Positions 22,515-34,232 are shown, counted from the stretch's first letter. The stretch is 64,000 nucleotides of DNA from Heliocybe sulcata (GCA_004369045.1 ML213537.1:89036-153035), one strand, 5' to 3'. The notes: generated from the sequence alone by a model not told the origin. Program-made: numbers and translations.

Positions 22515-24149
22515 ATGCACAGTGTGCGTGCATCCGCCGCCTCGCCTTCAATATCTTTGGAGAAAGGCTCTTATAGACTGAGGGCACCCCCACAAATATC
22601 GACTGGATCCCGGTCGCGGCTAAGATCCAACCATGTACGAGCGCTTTCTGGTCCCAATCATCTGGGCGATCATGAGACTCAAGTCGCCGTAATCATCGTC
22701 TTGCTGGCGTTGGCAACAGTCAGTTCCTTTGGTGCTGCATACTATCTATACACTACGAGGTGGGCCAACGTGGCTAATCACTATGGCGACACTCTCTCTG
22801 ATGACTCTTCTGAAGTCGACATGCTTGACTTGTGGACACCGCCTGCGTTGGACTTCCTCGGTACTGGCACCGAAGACCGTTTTCTCTCCTATCTGCCTCA
22901 TAGTGGTTTTCATAACCAACGTATCGCCTTCGAGAATGCTCTCGTCTTGTCTCGCATGCTTAATCGTAGTCTGATTATCCCTCCTGTTCGTCTGGGCAAT
23001 AGTCCGCTCCGCTACATGAATTTTACAAAGCTGGAGCGACAACTCGCGTTGTCTGGAAAAGAAGGCCTTCACCATTGTGCACTTTCCTCGCAATATCAAT
23101 ACCAGCCCGTGGAATGCTACGATTATTTTGACTACACCCTGGTATCTTGGCGTTCCTTTATGGACCTGACGGTCTTGCGGACTGCGCACAGCCTCGTTGA
23201 GAGGTGGGATTCTAGCCAGAGCTGGCTTCAAGAGCTGAACATCACTCAAGACGAGACTTATACTCTCGAAGACTCATCGGCATACCATTTCCGGTTCGTC
23301 GACTCAAGGGCAGAACTCTCCGCGGATCAGAAGTTTCAGGAATCTATCCAAATTGAGGACTTAGCTCAAGCCTCTGCGAAGCTCCTGCAGATTGGCACCC
23401 TCTTTGGATCCTCTCGCCTCCGCCTCAGGAAGCCGGAGAACTTGGCTTTGCGGCGCAACATTCGACGGAACATGACCCTGTCCAACCCAATCTTACTCAG
23501 TATAACGGACTCGATCGGCGCTGTGATGGGCAACGTATACTTGGCTGTTCACATTCGTATTGGGGATGGTGTATTTAGCGAGCGCCAACAGCAGAATGTC
23601 AGACGTGTCTGGTGGCGGCTGCTACGTGATGCTTTCGGGTTTGACGACGGCCGGATCTTAGGAATAGAGCGGGAAATGACAAATCTTAGCTGGGGGTCGG
23701 CAGGTTTGGTCGCTCCCGATCGATCTCGCGACCTCGCTGCGTTGAAGGTACCGCATCCGCATCTTCCGCCACTGCCGTCGTCATTCAGCTTGGATCATTC
23801 CTGTCAACAACCCAGCTCGAATCTGCCCGACCCTCGCCTGTCAATTCCTCTCTTCATCTCCACCGACGCTTCCGACCCTCGCTCACATCCTCTTCTCCAG
23901 CCGTTCCTACTACTGTTTCCCTGCACTTTCTTCCTGTCGAACTTTACCTCGGAGCTGGGATGCTTGAATGACCTTCAGAATCCGTACGATGCGCTCAAGC
24001 TCAAGCCTTTCCTCCTGCCGTTTGTAGACGCAATGGTAGCTGGGAAGGCGAGGTATATGATCGGTACTGAGGGCAGCACGTTCAGCGCGTACGTCCAGGA
24101 TGTGCTCTGGAGGACGTACCATGGATGGGAGATCGTCCAGAGAGGATGA
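22515..24149 (+). CDS. Type II membrane O-fucosyltransferase-like protein (CigA-like)
   Basis: Intron-free gene of 544 residues. A cytoplasmic N-terminus of about 60 residues precedes one membrane helix (VAVIIVLLALATVSSFGAAY, near residues 57-76), then a lumenal domain, the layout of Golgi glycosyltransferases. The lumenal start holds GFHNQRIAFENALVLSRMLN and SLIIPPV, the nucleotide-sugar-binding entrance of the GDP-fucose O-fucosyltransferase superfamily; VHIRIGDGVF further on matches its conserved HxRxGD strand. The C-terminal part has FISTDASD and MIGTEGSTFSAYV, also typical of the fold. Several Asn-X-Ser/Thr sites lie in the lumenal part. The first ATG in frame (22515) is used. The acceptor is unknown, since fungal relatives, often called CigA-like, are poorly characterised. 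Confidence 0.82.
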   Translation: MHSVRASAASPSISLEKGSYRLRAPPQISTGSRSRLRSNHVRALSGPNHLGDHETQVAVIIVLLALATVSSFGAAYYLYTTRWANVANHYGDTLSDDSSEVDMLDLWTPPALDFLGTGTEDRFLSYLPHSGFHNQRIAFENALVLSRMLNRSLIIPPVRLGNSPLRYMNFTKLERQLALSGKEGLHHCALSSQYQYQPVECYDYFDYTLVSWRSFMDLTVLRTAHSLVERWDSSQSWLQELNITQDETYTLEDSSAYHFRFVDSRAELSADQKFQESIQIEDLAQASAKLLQIGTLFGSSRLRLRKPENLALRRNIRRNMTLSNPILLSITDSIGAVMGNVYLAVHIRIGDGVFSERQQQNVRRVWWRLLRDAFGFDDGRILGIEREMTNLSWGSAGLVAPDRSRDLAALKVPHPHLPPLPSSFSLDHSCQQPSSNLPDPRLSIPLFISTDASDPRSHPLLQPFLLLFPCTFFLSNFTSELGCLNDLQNPYDALKLKPFLLPFVDAMVAGKARYMIGTEGSTFSAYVQDVLWRTYHGWEIVQRG

Positions 24150-24439
24150 CCTGTCGAGGGCGGATATGTGTCGCTTCGACTCCTCACTTCCCCTTCCCCC
24201 TCAGGACGGACGATGGGTGGTATCCTGTGGGAGAATTTATACGTCACTTGGCTCGAAATGCATTAAATTTAGCTCGGATAACCATTTCTCGTGGGATCTA
24301 GTAGCCTACTGCCAAGATCTGGTTGCTTTTTGTACCGATGTGAAAGCCGACAGTATGACTCGCCTCCCATGGCGATGGGAAGCCGCTTCAATGACCAACA
24401 TATAAACCGAAAGGACATTCCCTACAGTCTCACAGCACT

Positions 24440-25244
24440 ATGGTCCTGAAGCTTTACGGGCATACCGTCTCATCGGCTACTAAACGCGTTGCCTGCATTG
24501 CGAACGAGCTCAAGGTGCCTTATGAGCTTGTGACGATCGACCTCTTCAGCGGCGAGCACAAATGGGCTGCTGCGCTGGAGAAGCAGCCCTTTGGGGAACT
24601 GCCTTGGATCGTGAGCGTCTTTCATATCCTCAGTGTCCGGGAGCTCAGATTAGAATGCTTACAGGACGATGGTGGGTTCGTGCTCTACGAGTCGCGCGCG
24701 ATATGCCGATATCTTGTGGCGAAATATGGGCCTTCGAGCTCGCTGGTACCCAAGGACCTGACCGGAAACGCAAAGTTCGAGCAAGCTGCGAGTATTGAGA
24801 TCTGCAATTTTGAGCCATACGCACATGTGATCGCGATAGAGAAGCTTATAAAGCCGTGAGTGGGAGAATGTACTTTAGTGATAATGCAAGCTAATACCTT
24901 CTTTAACCAAGCGCTTCAGGGGCGCAGCCAGATGAAACGATGGTAAAGGAGAACCTGGACGTCCTCAGTTCGAAGCTGGATGCATATGAGGTTATATTGA
25001 GCAAACAGACGTACTTGGCCGGAGATGCAAGTTGCATTCCTGTAATGTCGAGGGAAAAGCTCATGCTAACGTATGGGAGCAGCACCTTACTCTAGCTGAC
25101 CTGTTCCACCTCCCGAAAGGCGCCATGGTCACCGCAGCAGGAATAAATGTCCTGGAAGATAGTAACGACAGACCAAATGTCGCAAGATGGTGGAAGGCTC
25201 TGACTTCCCGGTCAAGCTGGCGGGCAGTAAAGGACGGAGCATGA
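24440..25244 (+). CDS. Glutathione S-transferase, phi-like, copy 1
   Basis: Cytosolic glutathione transferase of 212 residues in four exons: 24440-24610, 24665-24855, 24912-25026 and 25083-25244. The thioredoxin-fold N-domain has MVLKLYGHTVSSATKRV, with the Ser expected to activate glutathione, then EKQPFGELPWI joined by splicing to DDGGFVLYESRAICRYL, where the Glu-Ser pair binds the gamma-glutamyl group. The all-helical C-domain ends LTLADLFHLPKG and NVARWWKALTSRSSW. The third intron starts GCAAGT, a GC-AG intron; reading through it instead would add a stop. Two close relatives lie at 49.5-51.7 kb on the minus strand and a remnant near 63.8 kb. Likely role is conjugation of electrophiles or wood-derived compounds. 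Confidence 0.88.
25027..25082 (+). other. GC-AG intron in GST copy 1
   Basis: The donor is GCAAGT right after LAGD and the acceptor is AG at 25081-25082. The two paralogues have GTGAGT at the same point, so this donor changed from GT to GC. Confidence 0.7.
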
Positions 25245-26699
25245 CCAGAAAGTCTATCGCTTCCGCGGCCTAGATGCAGTATTCAAGGACGCACTGGATC
25301 CTAGATACGTCGTAGAATAAGTAGGACAATCGTGAGACGTGACAAGGCATCATCCCACAGTGTACTCGCTCTGGATGGTCACAGTCTGGGATAGCTCACT
25401 GAGAAAGTGCGGGATGTACATCTTCACTTATCAACCTCATTCGTCTAGGTATCCTGCAAGTCGTCATGATCCGCAAGTTGCACGCCTGTGTCGACGGTCC
25501 CGGGAGCGGGAAACCAGCCCCATCGCCCAAAGTCTACCTTGAGCTCACCGCCTCTTGTCTGGGTCACTTCGACTCCCTCTGCCTCCAGCTCCTGTCGCTG
25601 AAGTTCAGCGCCACTAGTGCCTGGCCCTCGGGAGGAGATGGTGCCAGCGGAGGAAATGACTCGCTGCCATGGAATGGGTGGCTGTACCGCAGGCGAAATG
25701 AATTTGAGCGCTGCGGTGGATTAGCGAGCACAGCCTGCATTAAAAATGAAATGGCTGACCTTGACCAACATGTCGAGAGTGGCGGGGCATTCCTATTAAT
25801 TTCGCGATGTGCCCTGCGCAAGACCTGGCACCGTGCCGATTGAGTAATGACCACAAAGACAACATCCATACTCTCAGATCTTACTTATGAGCCACTAAGT
25901 TCTTGATGATGCGCGATGGGTTTCTTGGATTCAGGCCGGTCCAGTGACGGCTTTACGCACCGTAGCTGGTGACCTTTTGGGCTGGGATTTGCCTGACAAC
26001 ATGATATACCTACAGAGGGCGCCGTTCGTAACAGGGACCACTATGTTCAAAAGAGACTTACTGCATCATGGAATTCTGCGCTGTCCATGATGTGGATGGA
26101 TGCTGGACGTCGACCTTCGAAACCAAGAAGATGCGTCGTGTCACATCGTCACGCATCACCTCACCTCTCTTTACTCGCCCTCCTGGATATGTCAGTACAC
26201 TCCTACTGTTTTTACGACTGGCTGCAGCTGATCTCTACGTGTGCGAACCAATATAAAGCCACATGAGATGCTAGTGTAGTCCCTTGAGTTGATCCTAACT
26301 AGATTGACTCGCTAAGAAGCTGCAGCTAGGCACTCGACATCATACACGGATTATCAATTCTGACATATCGGGAAGAGATATAATGACGATTTTGGCGCGA
26401 CAGCGGGTATGAATGGAGCGCCACAGATAACAAATCAGTTGGCGCGTTGAGGCTGCAGGAAACGATGAAGGCCATCTATTGGCATCTATGTTCGGAGAGC
26501 TTGGCATATCAGACAAGGTATGCGAAGCAAATACAATGGCTATACATACCTTAAGACGGGAACAGATAGTAGAAATCAGCAGCGACAACACATCAAACAA
26601 TGATTAATGATACCTCAAGAGCATATCAAAGCGAGGCACGTTCCCTGCCATTCCTAATCCAACGTATTCACCCTCCAACGTATAACCACTTGCACAGCA
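25245..26699. other. Intergenic, no gene recognised
   Basis: Open frames here (for example 25466-25843, plus) have no recognisable domain, and their opposite strand is equally open. Nothing else stands out. Confidence 0.45.
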
Positions 26700-27540
26700 A
26701 TGAAGACTTTCTTCTGGTTGCTGCTGGCCGAAGTCGCCGTGGCTCAGTCTCAGAACATCGCTCTTGACTGCACCGCCATCCCGGGTGCGTCCAAGCACGC
26801 TACGCAGTCTTAATGACGGAGGAACGCTGATGCTGTCTGACCAGAGAGACGTGCAAGAACATATGCTTTGCTGTGAAATGCAGGCAGCTCCCCTGCGTAC
26901 TCGACTGCTGTGAAATTGGGGCGCCGTAATGCTGCTGGTTGCACCAGGAGGAATCGCTGCAACAGGCGTGCCGACGGGCGTACCACCTGCGACGAGTACC
27001 CATTCGCTTCTACCAGCCAAGGCGGAGGAAACGCTGTGACCCGGAACGTACGATGTACAAGCTATTTCGAACGGACGACTGACGGTCCTTAACATATAGC
27101 TGTGTTTCCCTCGATGAATGCAGGAGTACGTTTACTACTTTTTTGAAATGTGACAATGCTGACCCGCACTGAGTCCAGACCAGGTAGAGTTCTTGTCTAG
27201 CTTCTATCAGAAGCTGAGAAAGGCTCACGCCTCCCAATTCCATGTCACGGTGGCAAAGTTTGGTAACATCGCGTACTGCGTGCCGGGGTTCGGTGGCTGC
27301 ACCAACGACGGCGACGAGTGTCAGAATGGAGCGCATGCGCGGCGGGAGCTATATGAAAACGGGACGGAAACCGCCGGGCAGTATTTCCGCGTGAAGAGGG
27401 GACTCGAGGGCTACTCGTTGCAGCCGCGTCTTAGTACTGAACGCCACATTCATTTCTCGCGACGTGAAGGGTGACTGCGACGACGGAATTGTCGACACTC
27501 GGATGGAGGAGCTGGACTGGGAGGAGCTTGGAGAGTGACA
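26700..27540 (+). pseudogene. Secreted NucA/NucB-type deoxyribonuclease, copy A (broken)
   Basis: Begins with a clear signal peptide (MKTFFWLLLAEVAVAQSQ) and NIALDCTAIPG at the first intron. A later exon holds the NucA/NucB signature TTCDEYPFASTSQGGG (near 26980-27020), preceded by the Cys-rich CTRRNRCN, followed by FLSSFYQKLRK and the Cys motif VPGFGGCTNDGDE. NucA/NucB enzymes are small secreted, metal-dependent endonucleases. Compared with copy B, exon 2 lacks 17 bases after LPCVLD, which shifts the frame; the donor after GNAVTR is AACG instead of GTACG; and the 3' part is shortened after GLEGYS. It is therefore a pseudogene. The FunK1 locus follows on the same strand, as in the inverted copy at 42.8-43.7 kb. 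Confidence 0.75.
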
Positions 27541-27794
27541 TGAAGTCAAGTCGGTAGAGCAGGTCTGAGCTTGCATACTTGCGGCGGCGAGGAGATATAC
27601 AATAGAACTGCCCAACCGGCGCAATACGGGCTACGTGTCTCAGATCTGCTTATGAGGCCTTTCTTCTTTGCATTTTCTCTTCACTGCTTGTCAGTGCTTT
27701 GTTGTACATTCTGCATGGGTCAATGTTATCAGACGAAGGATGATAGCTGGTAAGCAAAGGTATGTCACGAAAGACGCGTCTACGCCGGCCCTAA

Positions 27795-30316
27795 ATGCCT
27801 CACGTGCAATCTGTCAGAACATGCCGCCACATTAGCCACAGGGGTACTGCTTCTACACCAGCTTCTCCACCTCCTGATACCCGCCTTCCCTTGGTTTTAC
27901 TCGTGGCGACATATGGAGACGCCCTGGAATACGATGGTGCTCGAGCGGCCGCGGCGTCGGCGATGCAGACGGAGCTCGTCGCTGTACCCTCTCAGCGCTT
28001 CCTCGAGCACTACCTCCCGTTCGTCCCTGCAGAGACCAATATGGAAGATTGTCTCCAGAAGCTAATATCCGAGGGTCTTGTTGTGGAAGACTGTCATGAC
28101 GGACTCTCGAAGTACTCCTGGACATCGTATCCCGACAGACCCTCCAAGATCACGTCTGACGCTGTGACAGCGTACCAACCTCTCGTGGATATCTACAGAG
28201 CTGTCAGCACTCCGACGATAAACAAACGGCATGCGACATGCGCATACATTCAGCACCCAGATGACGCCAGGGTCTCCAACCCATCAGGCTCAGCGCAGAG
28301 CATTGACGCTTTCTTCATTCCGCTGCAGTCAGGCTCGACATCCGAACCCATACGTACCACGAATGTGATCGTGAATGCTAGATACCAGCTGCAGAAGAAC
28401 GTGGAAAGTGTCAACGACGTACGTTCACTTCCGGGCGCGGATACTTACAGCACTGAAAGAGCCGCAGAACCGTCTGAAACTATTGAGCGGTGTGATGCAC
28501 TGTATGGACGAGGACCTTCGGCGTACGTATATCTACAGTGTGCGTGCGTTGAATTCCCTCGACGCACAGTCAATATTCACGCGCGGATCAGATGACCATC
28601 GAGGACGACCAGTTTATTGTCTGGTATTGGTCCCGATCGCATTCTGCACGATCTCATCCCATTAACTTTGTGAAGGCCCGTACGACTCCGCCCAGTAAGA
28701 TCCAGTGTACCACTGACAGAGTGTTCTGCAGGATTTGAAGACGGTTCTACGAATCCTCGTCTCCCTTCTGTTCGCAACGGAACAAGAACTCGGGCTCGAT
28801 CCTACTGTCCAGCATCGTTTCGACGAGCAACGTAGACCAGGATGTTACGTTTACGAACTTAGCGGGAGATATTTCAAAACGCTGGAGAGCCTCTCTACGC
28901 ACCGCCCGTTGGCTGTGGCTGGTCGCGCGACACGCGTGTTTCGTGCGGTGGAGGTTGAGAGCTTCGACGATCTCACAGAGAAAGGACCAACTAAATTATT
29001 GAGGGAAGCCTGGCTCGAGTCGATTGCTGACACGGAGAATGGCATCCAGACCAAACTATTCGCCTAGTTCAATGCCTTATCCGAACAACTGCGAGGTACT
29101 GGTCTGCTACCTGTCCAGTTGGAGGCCATGACGGACGATAACACCAAGGCGGCGCTTACAGACGCTATCATGACCAGGAGATACAAGGACTACTTTCTCA
29201 CCATTGACTGTGACTCGGAGGGCGCGTCATGTAAGGCAGTAGCCGCCGGTGCAGTGGGAACGCTATTCGATGTGAAGCCGTCGCCTGCTCCACACGCCGG
29301 GTTGGGTCTCTTCGATAGGTTTCTTCCGCCATTCCGCGTACCCCGCCTGCACCGAATAGGAGTGCCAATCGAACTTTCGCGACCATGCGTCCATATCGAG
29401 TTGTATATGGAGAGGTTTGTGAGCCATTGTACCATGTGACGAGCCTCGCGACGGTCCTGCAGACGATGATCGACTGTCTCACTGGTACGCGTCTCTGCTT
29501 CGACTCTTCAACACGCTGCGGAGCAACGTATCACAGCTGCCCAGCTGATGTACTGTGTTGGATGGACCCACAGTGACGTGAGCGCTGGCAACTTGCTCTG
29601 GTACGGTGATGGAGAGCGGGGCATCCTATCGAATCTCGAGTACGCCAAAAGGTCAATCCACAAGGTGGCAGAAACCCTGATCCGAAGACGGTTTGTCATC
29701 GTCACTAGTTTCTGTAATTATCCTTCCTAACGATGCTTATCTTAGGGCACGGTGCCCTTTATGGCCATCGAGATGACCACCCAGAGTCGTATTTATGTAC
29801 TTGACGCCGACTTCAGGAAGTCTGAGAAGCGACCATATTATGCGGGAACATACAACTTTCAGCACAACCTGGAATCATTCTTTTGCCTCCTTCTGTGGAT
29901 GCTGCTTGATCGCACGCCAAGTACACCAAGCTCGCGGTGGTTCGCAGAGACTATTTTCACTAAGAATGACCTCAACGAACGCCGAAGAGTATTGACATCC
30001 CCGGGTCATCTCCGAGAAATGCTCTCCCGGGATCTGCCCGACGGTTGACTCTCGTACCTGGACAGCATCGAATGGTCCTGCCAAATAGTATGTACAGGCT
30101 ATGCAGAACGTGGGTTCAACTTTGGGAGCTACGCCAAGCCATACCGCTTTGGCCGCATGGTCCTGCTCGAATGCCAGGAGATTGCCATGAACAGCACTCC
30201 AGTGTCCCCGGTACATCGCAAGGACTCAGCTCCTGAACCGGCCAGGCAGACGAGGAATGCTGGCAGGAAGTGCGGCAGGGAAGACGACGCCTACGACCCG
30301 GACGAGGAGAGTTAAT
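27795..30316 (+). pseudogene. FunK1-type protein kinase, locus 1 (decayed)
   Basis: Member of the fungal-type (FunK1) kinase family, expanded in mushrooms. Recognisable blocks are the N-terminal SQRFLEHYLPFVP, the RATRVFRAVEVESFDDLTEK region, RPYRVVYGEVCEPL, the catalytic loop and the EIATQ-type block after GTV (near 29750), and a basic tail ending DDAYDPDEES. Several defects mark it as dead. The position equivalent to the start codon of loci 3 and 4 reads GTG (VATYGDALE), although another ATG lies at 27795. TAG interrupts the frame at 29065-29067 after TKLFA. The catalytic HRD is HSD (WTHSDVSAGN near 29565-29600). The C-terminal block ends early at a TGA near 30045. Splice sites are otherwise shared with the other loci. 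Confidence 0.85.
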
Positions 30317-30580
30317 ATCCAGGACTCCGTAGCTCTGGTTTAGCGTGAACAATGTTGCCTCCGCGTGTAAGGCAGGCCCTTGCCCTGGCGTGTTTTCGTT
30401 AATAGCCACGACACATCTCACTAGGATTGGTTCTCGCAGGATCATGCATCGTAGCCGTTGGGGTGGAGCCGCACTGCCAGCGTCGTATGCAGCGGTATTG
30501 TATAATATCAGTGGCTGAATAATATAAAGTAGCTGCCCCCTTAAGTCAGAGTACACGGCCACGGTCAACGCGATGCACCT

Positions 30581-32390
30581 CTACGCCCCCGTGCTTCCAA
30601 ACTCCTGAATGCCTCTCTCCATAGCCACCCACACCTCGACGTCCTCCTTCGTTGCGTCTATCTTGTGTATACCACGCAGATGGCGCCTCACATCGTACGC
30701 CCTGCTGAAGACGTACTCACATCTGTCACTGGTACATGCTCCAGCCGAAAGGAAGGGTGCATGAGGGAAGGGACACCTTAACTTCCTGGACGCCGCATCC
30801 TTCGCTCCATCTGCGTACGCCTTTCCGGTGAGGAAATCGATAGTCCCCGCAGGCGCCGTCTCTTCCTCCTCGAAATCAGACCCGGACGACTCCCGGTCTC
30901 CTTCATCCGAAGACTCGTACGAAAATCCGGTACGCTCATGTTTCTTCGCCATGTGTCGCTGGAGAAGATGCTTATACCCGAACCGCATCCCACAGCTCTC
31001 CTCGGGACAGACGTGGTCACGCTTACCGAGGTGCGTTACATTGACGTGTACGCTCAACGCTGTTTTCTGCATCGGAATTGGCGTTAGCACTACTCCTTCC
31101 CGAGTAGAAAAGGCCACACCCACCGACTTGAAATCCCGTTTACATCCGTCCACGTCGCAGACCCACTCGCGGCCCCACTCGCCACCTCGTCTTCTCTTCG
31201 CCCTTCTTCCTTCCTCTACATCCGTCTTCAAGTTGAATTCGTCCTCAGCAGCATGCAGTTTCATGTGGGCACGCAGCCCCTTGTGTTGGGTAAAGGTCTT
31301 GCCATGGCACTGCGAGTACGGACATGTCGGCGGGTGCGCCATACGAATATGCGCCTGGAGAGCCGTCCAGGTGGGATAGAACGCTGATGTTGAACAAGAC
31401 GGGTGTACGCACGCGTAGCGATTATCTACGGATGCCATTAAGCGGTGCTGGCCACGCTGTGGGACAAGAGGAACGCTTACCTTCATGCACTTTCGTATGC
31501 GTACGAAGTTTCTGGTTAGTCGCGAAGGATTTTGTGCAGCCGTCGTGCGTGCAGATATATGGCTTTGTTCCCGGTGGTGAATGGGCCGTGCAGACGTGAG
31601 AGCGAAGTTGATGATGCTTCATGAAGGCCTCTGGACAGCCAGAGCGGTCGCACTATGATACGAAACACATGAGATCCTTGTCCTACGTGATAGCACGGGA
31701 TCTAAGTGGCGGATACCTGCTGAGCCGCGCGGTGCCCAGTTGTGTTGATATGCCGCGCTCTCAGCTGGACCCAATCGCATGATACGGTCATGCTTGTATG
31801 AATGGTCCAGCGGGAATAGAAAGACACCCGCAACGCCTCAACATCACAACCCCACCAGTACACGAATGTATTTGACTGAGTACGCACCTTGAACGGCTTC
31901 TCGTCCCGATGCCACTCCTCATGCGTCCTCAGGTGTTGACTGGTCCAAAACCTCTTTCCGCAACCCGTCGCGTCGCACACGAAAGGCCTGTCGGACTCTG
32001 GCAAATGTGAGCGTGCATGTGCCTGGAGGTGCGTCTCTCGGAGGTATGCTTTATTGCACGTCGAGCAGACAAATGGCCTCTGCATTATGAAATGACATCC
32101 AATCGCGCTATGTATCCCGATGAGCGACTCACCTCTCCGGTATGGGAGCGCTCGTGCTCCGCCAACCTGGACGGTTTCGTGTAGGCTTTCCCGCACTGGT
32201 CGTACTGGCAGTGGTATTTTCTCTTCCTAGCCGTGGTCAATGTTCGGTTGACAAGTCCAAGAGGTCCCTCCGAAGGCCCAGCATGAGAACTGGCGTCGAC
32301 ATCAGAAGAAACTGGAGTGGAAAGGCGGATTAGTCCTGCTTCAAGATGCCTGCGCTTTCTGGACACCGTCGACGTCGTGCTGATGGACAT
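30581..32390 (-). CDS. Transcription factor IIIA, ten C2H2 zinc fingers
   Basis: RNA polymerase III factor that binds the 5S rRNA gene internal control region and 5S RNA. On the minus strand, with start ATG at 32390-32388 (MSISTTSTVSRKRRHLEAG), exons encode ten C2H2 fingers. They begin YHCQYDQCGKAYTKPSRL, FVCSTCNKAYLRETHL and FVCDATGCGKRFWTSQHL, and continue through YICTHDGCTKSF, YACVHPSCS, TCPYSQCHGKTF, VCDVDGCKRDF (split by an intron), HVCPEESCGMRFGYKHL and a last one with CEYVFSRAYDVRRHL. Order, spacing and the basic/acidic linkers fit TFIIIA; fission-yeast TFIIIA also has ten fingers, budding yeast nine. At least six exons join in frame. It shares a short divergent promoter with the TatD gene. 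A 5' fragment of a second copy lies at about 48.96-49.1 kb. Confidence 0.85.
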
Positions 32391-32588
32391 TGTCCGCCAA
32401 GGTCGTAGCAGAGATAGGCTAGCAGTCGCAAGCTGAGTGGCAGAACGCTCCCGTGACAGCACGGGAATCTGTCACTGGTCACAATTTCTCCTCTCATGCT
32501 TTGCCTCGCAATCGCATGCAGGCCCAAGTCACTGTCATCCAAGTTTTGCTCAAGACCTTATCCACTCTCATCAAGAGCTCTTTCCAGT
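32391..32588. promoter_or_regulatory. Divergent promoter between TFIIIA and TatD
   Basis: Only 198 bases separate the two start codons. It contains an inverted repeat CCCGTGACAGCACGGG (32450-32465) followed by TCTGTCACTGGTCAC. The same block is kept in the rearranged copy near 48.7 kb, in the opposite orientation, where it reads CCCGTGATGTCACGGG. Confidence 0.6.
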
Positions 32589-33905
32589 ATGGGTAAACAC
32601 AGCAAGAAAAAATATCAAGTCGTGGACGAATCACATCTTCATCTACCTGCGCATTCAAGCTCGAGCTCAAGTTCGGCCCAAATCGTGGACACCCACACGC
32701 ATCTGGTATCCACCTTCTCTACCTATCAGACTAAATACAGGGAAGGGCGGTATGCCAGCATCTTTGATTTTGTCAAGGGTATGTACAATAGAGAGGGAAG
32801 CCATAAGGTCGAGGCGATTGTGGACGTCTGGTGTGAGGCACCCGTGCAGAAGGTATGGAAGGAGCTCGCGGACTCTGCACTGAGCCTGGAAGAACGGGAG
32901 AGCAGATGGGGAGGGACCGAGTATTGGTTTGTGATGGGTGCGTACGTACGACCGGTTGTACGCAGGTGTCCAACCAGTAATATAACGGATTCAATGCAGG
33001 AGTACACCCGTGCGCTCGATCCTACTCGATGCGAGGTAGAGATTAACATGAATCTCGTTACTTAGACACGAAGCGAAACTCTACACAGACGATGTAGAGA
33101 AGGACATGTGCGAAACGTTTTCTGTTGGCCTTTGACCAGTGGTAACATTGTCGACAGACTGGAAGCCATGGCACACCCGCGCTGCGTCGGCTGGGGAGAA
33201 ATAGGGCTCGACTACCACTACGATAACTCTCCGCGCACGATGCAGCAAAACATCTTCCGGCGGCAGCTCAGGCATGCTGTACGCCTCGGGAAGCCGCTCA
33301 CCATCCACACGCGCGAAGCGGAAGAGGACACGGAGAGGATACTCAAGGAGGAGGTGCCAAAGGACCATAAAGTTCGTCGCCAACGTGGGCTGTAGCCTAT
33401 CTGCTAACGCTCACGCAGATACACGTACACTGCTACACGGACTCGCCAGAGCTCGCTCAGCGCTTGCTAGACCATTTCCCGAACTTGTATATAGGGATCA
33501 CCGGTCAGCCTATCTGTTACATGGCGGACACTAAGTGAACCTGATGCGTCTCGGTAGGCGTGATAACATACTCCACAAACCACAATACATCCGCCGTCAT
33601 CCGGAGCTTTACTTTGTCCTCCTCATCCCCAATGCGAATCCTCCTGGAGACGGATGCACCGTACATGGTGCCTTCGAACATCTATGCCTCGCTTCCCACA
33701 CTCAAAGGTATGCTCCGCTACCCTCATCACACTAATGAAGACACGTGCTGCATCTTCGTGCATTCGCAGGGCGACTGCCGCTCTGCCACACCGCCATGAT
33801 CCCCTGGACCGCAGAGTTTGTCGCAGGCATTGCCGGAGAGGGGTGGGATGCGGAGCGGGTGATGCGTGTCAGCAGGGAGAATGCGAGACGGGCGTACGGA
33901 GTGTA
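32589..33905 (+). CDS. TatD-family metal-dependent deoxyribonuclease, with a 10-base micro-exon
   Basis: TIM-barrel hydrolase of the TatD family, a 3'-5' DNase linked to DNA repair and apoptotic DNA degradation. Metal-ligand motifs appear in order: DTHTHL (exon 1), GVHPHEA, GEIGLDYH, TIHTREA, HVHCYTDS and LLETDAPY. The GVHP motif is only obtained by splicing. Exon 1 ends at 32937 (phase 1), a 10-base exon lies at 33000-33009, and the next exon starts at 33066 with A-CAC-GAA, giving G-V-H-P-H-E-A-K. Later exons (33140-33371, 33419 onward) run to VMRVSRENARRAYG and the stop at 33903-33905. The N-terminus has a Ser-rich insert (residues 18-26). It is divergent from TFIIIA and tail-to-tail with a FunK1 remnant. 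Confidence 0.85.
33000..33009 (+). other. Micro-exon of the TatD gene (10 bases)
   Basis: GAGTACACCC, preceded by TTCAATGCAG and followed by GTGCGC. It supplies the codons for the conserved GVHP metal-site motif and is the only way seen to keep the frame between exons 1 and 3. Confidence 0.7.
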
Positions 33906-34232
33906 GGCATGGCACGTGAATGTGCCGGGCGTTAAAGCGGGCGGAGGAGGGATGGGAAGGAGGTGTAGCTACCAGGGAGGTAGGTCGACCGGGCGTTCCT
34001 CTGTTGGTTGATGGAAGTTACCCTCCTCTAGCATAAGCGTGTCAGCCCGTGATAGCACCTATACTCGTATTCAATGTGCGCAGGCGACGCACGGCGAGGG
34101 ACCTTTCCTGCCTCGCAGGCCGTTCATACAAGCACTGACGGCACGGCATATCAACGTAGCGGGGCGCAACGTGACTGGGCTACTTAGATGCACTACTATT
34201 ACACGGAATCTACGAGCGAATGCTGAAGGATA

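Larger units (their letters stand above)
26700..30316. repeat. Segmental duplication unit N-K (nuclease plus FunK1), copy A
   Basis: Inverted counterpart of 39879-43675. Similarity covers both genes and the spacer: GGAGATATACAATAGAACTGC at about 27590 corresponds to GGAGGTATACAGTAGAACTGC read on the minus strand at about 42735, followed in both by CTACGTGTCTCAGATCT. Confidence 0.8.
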
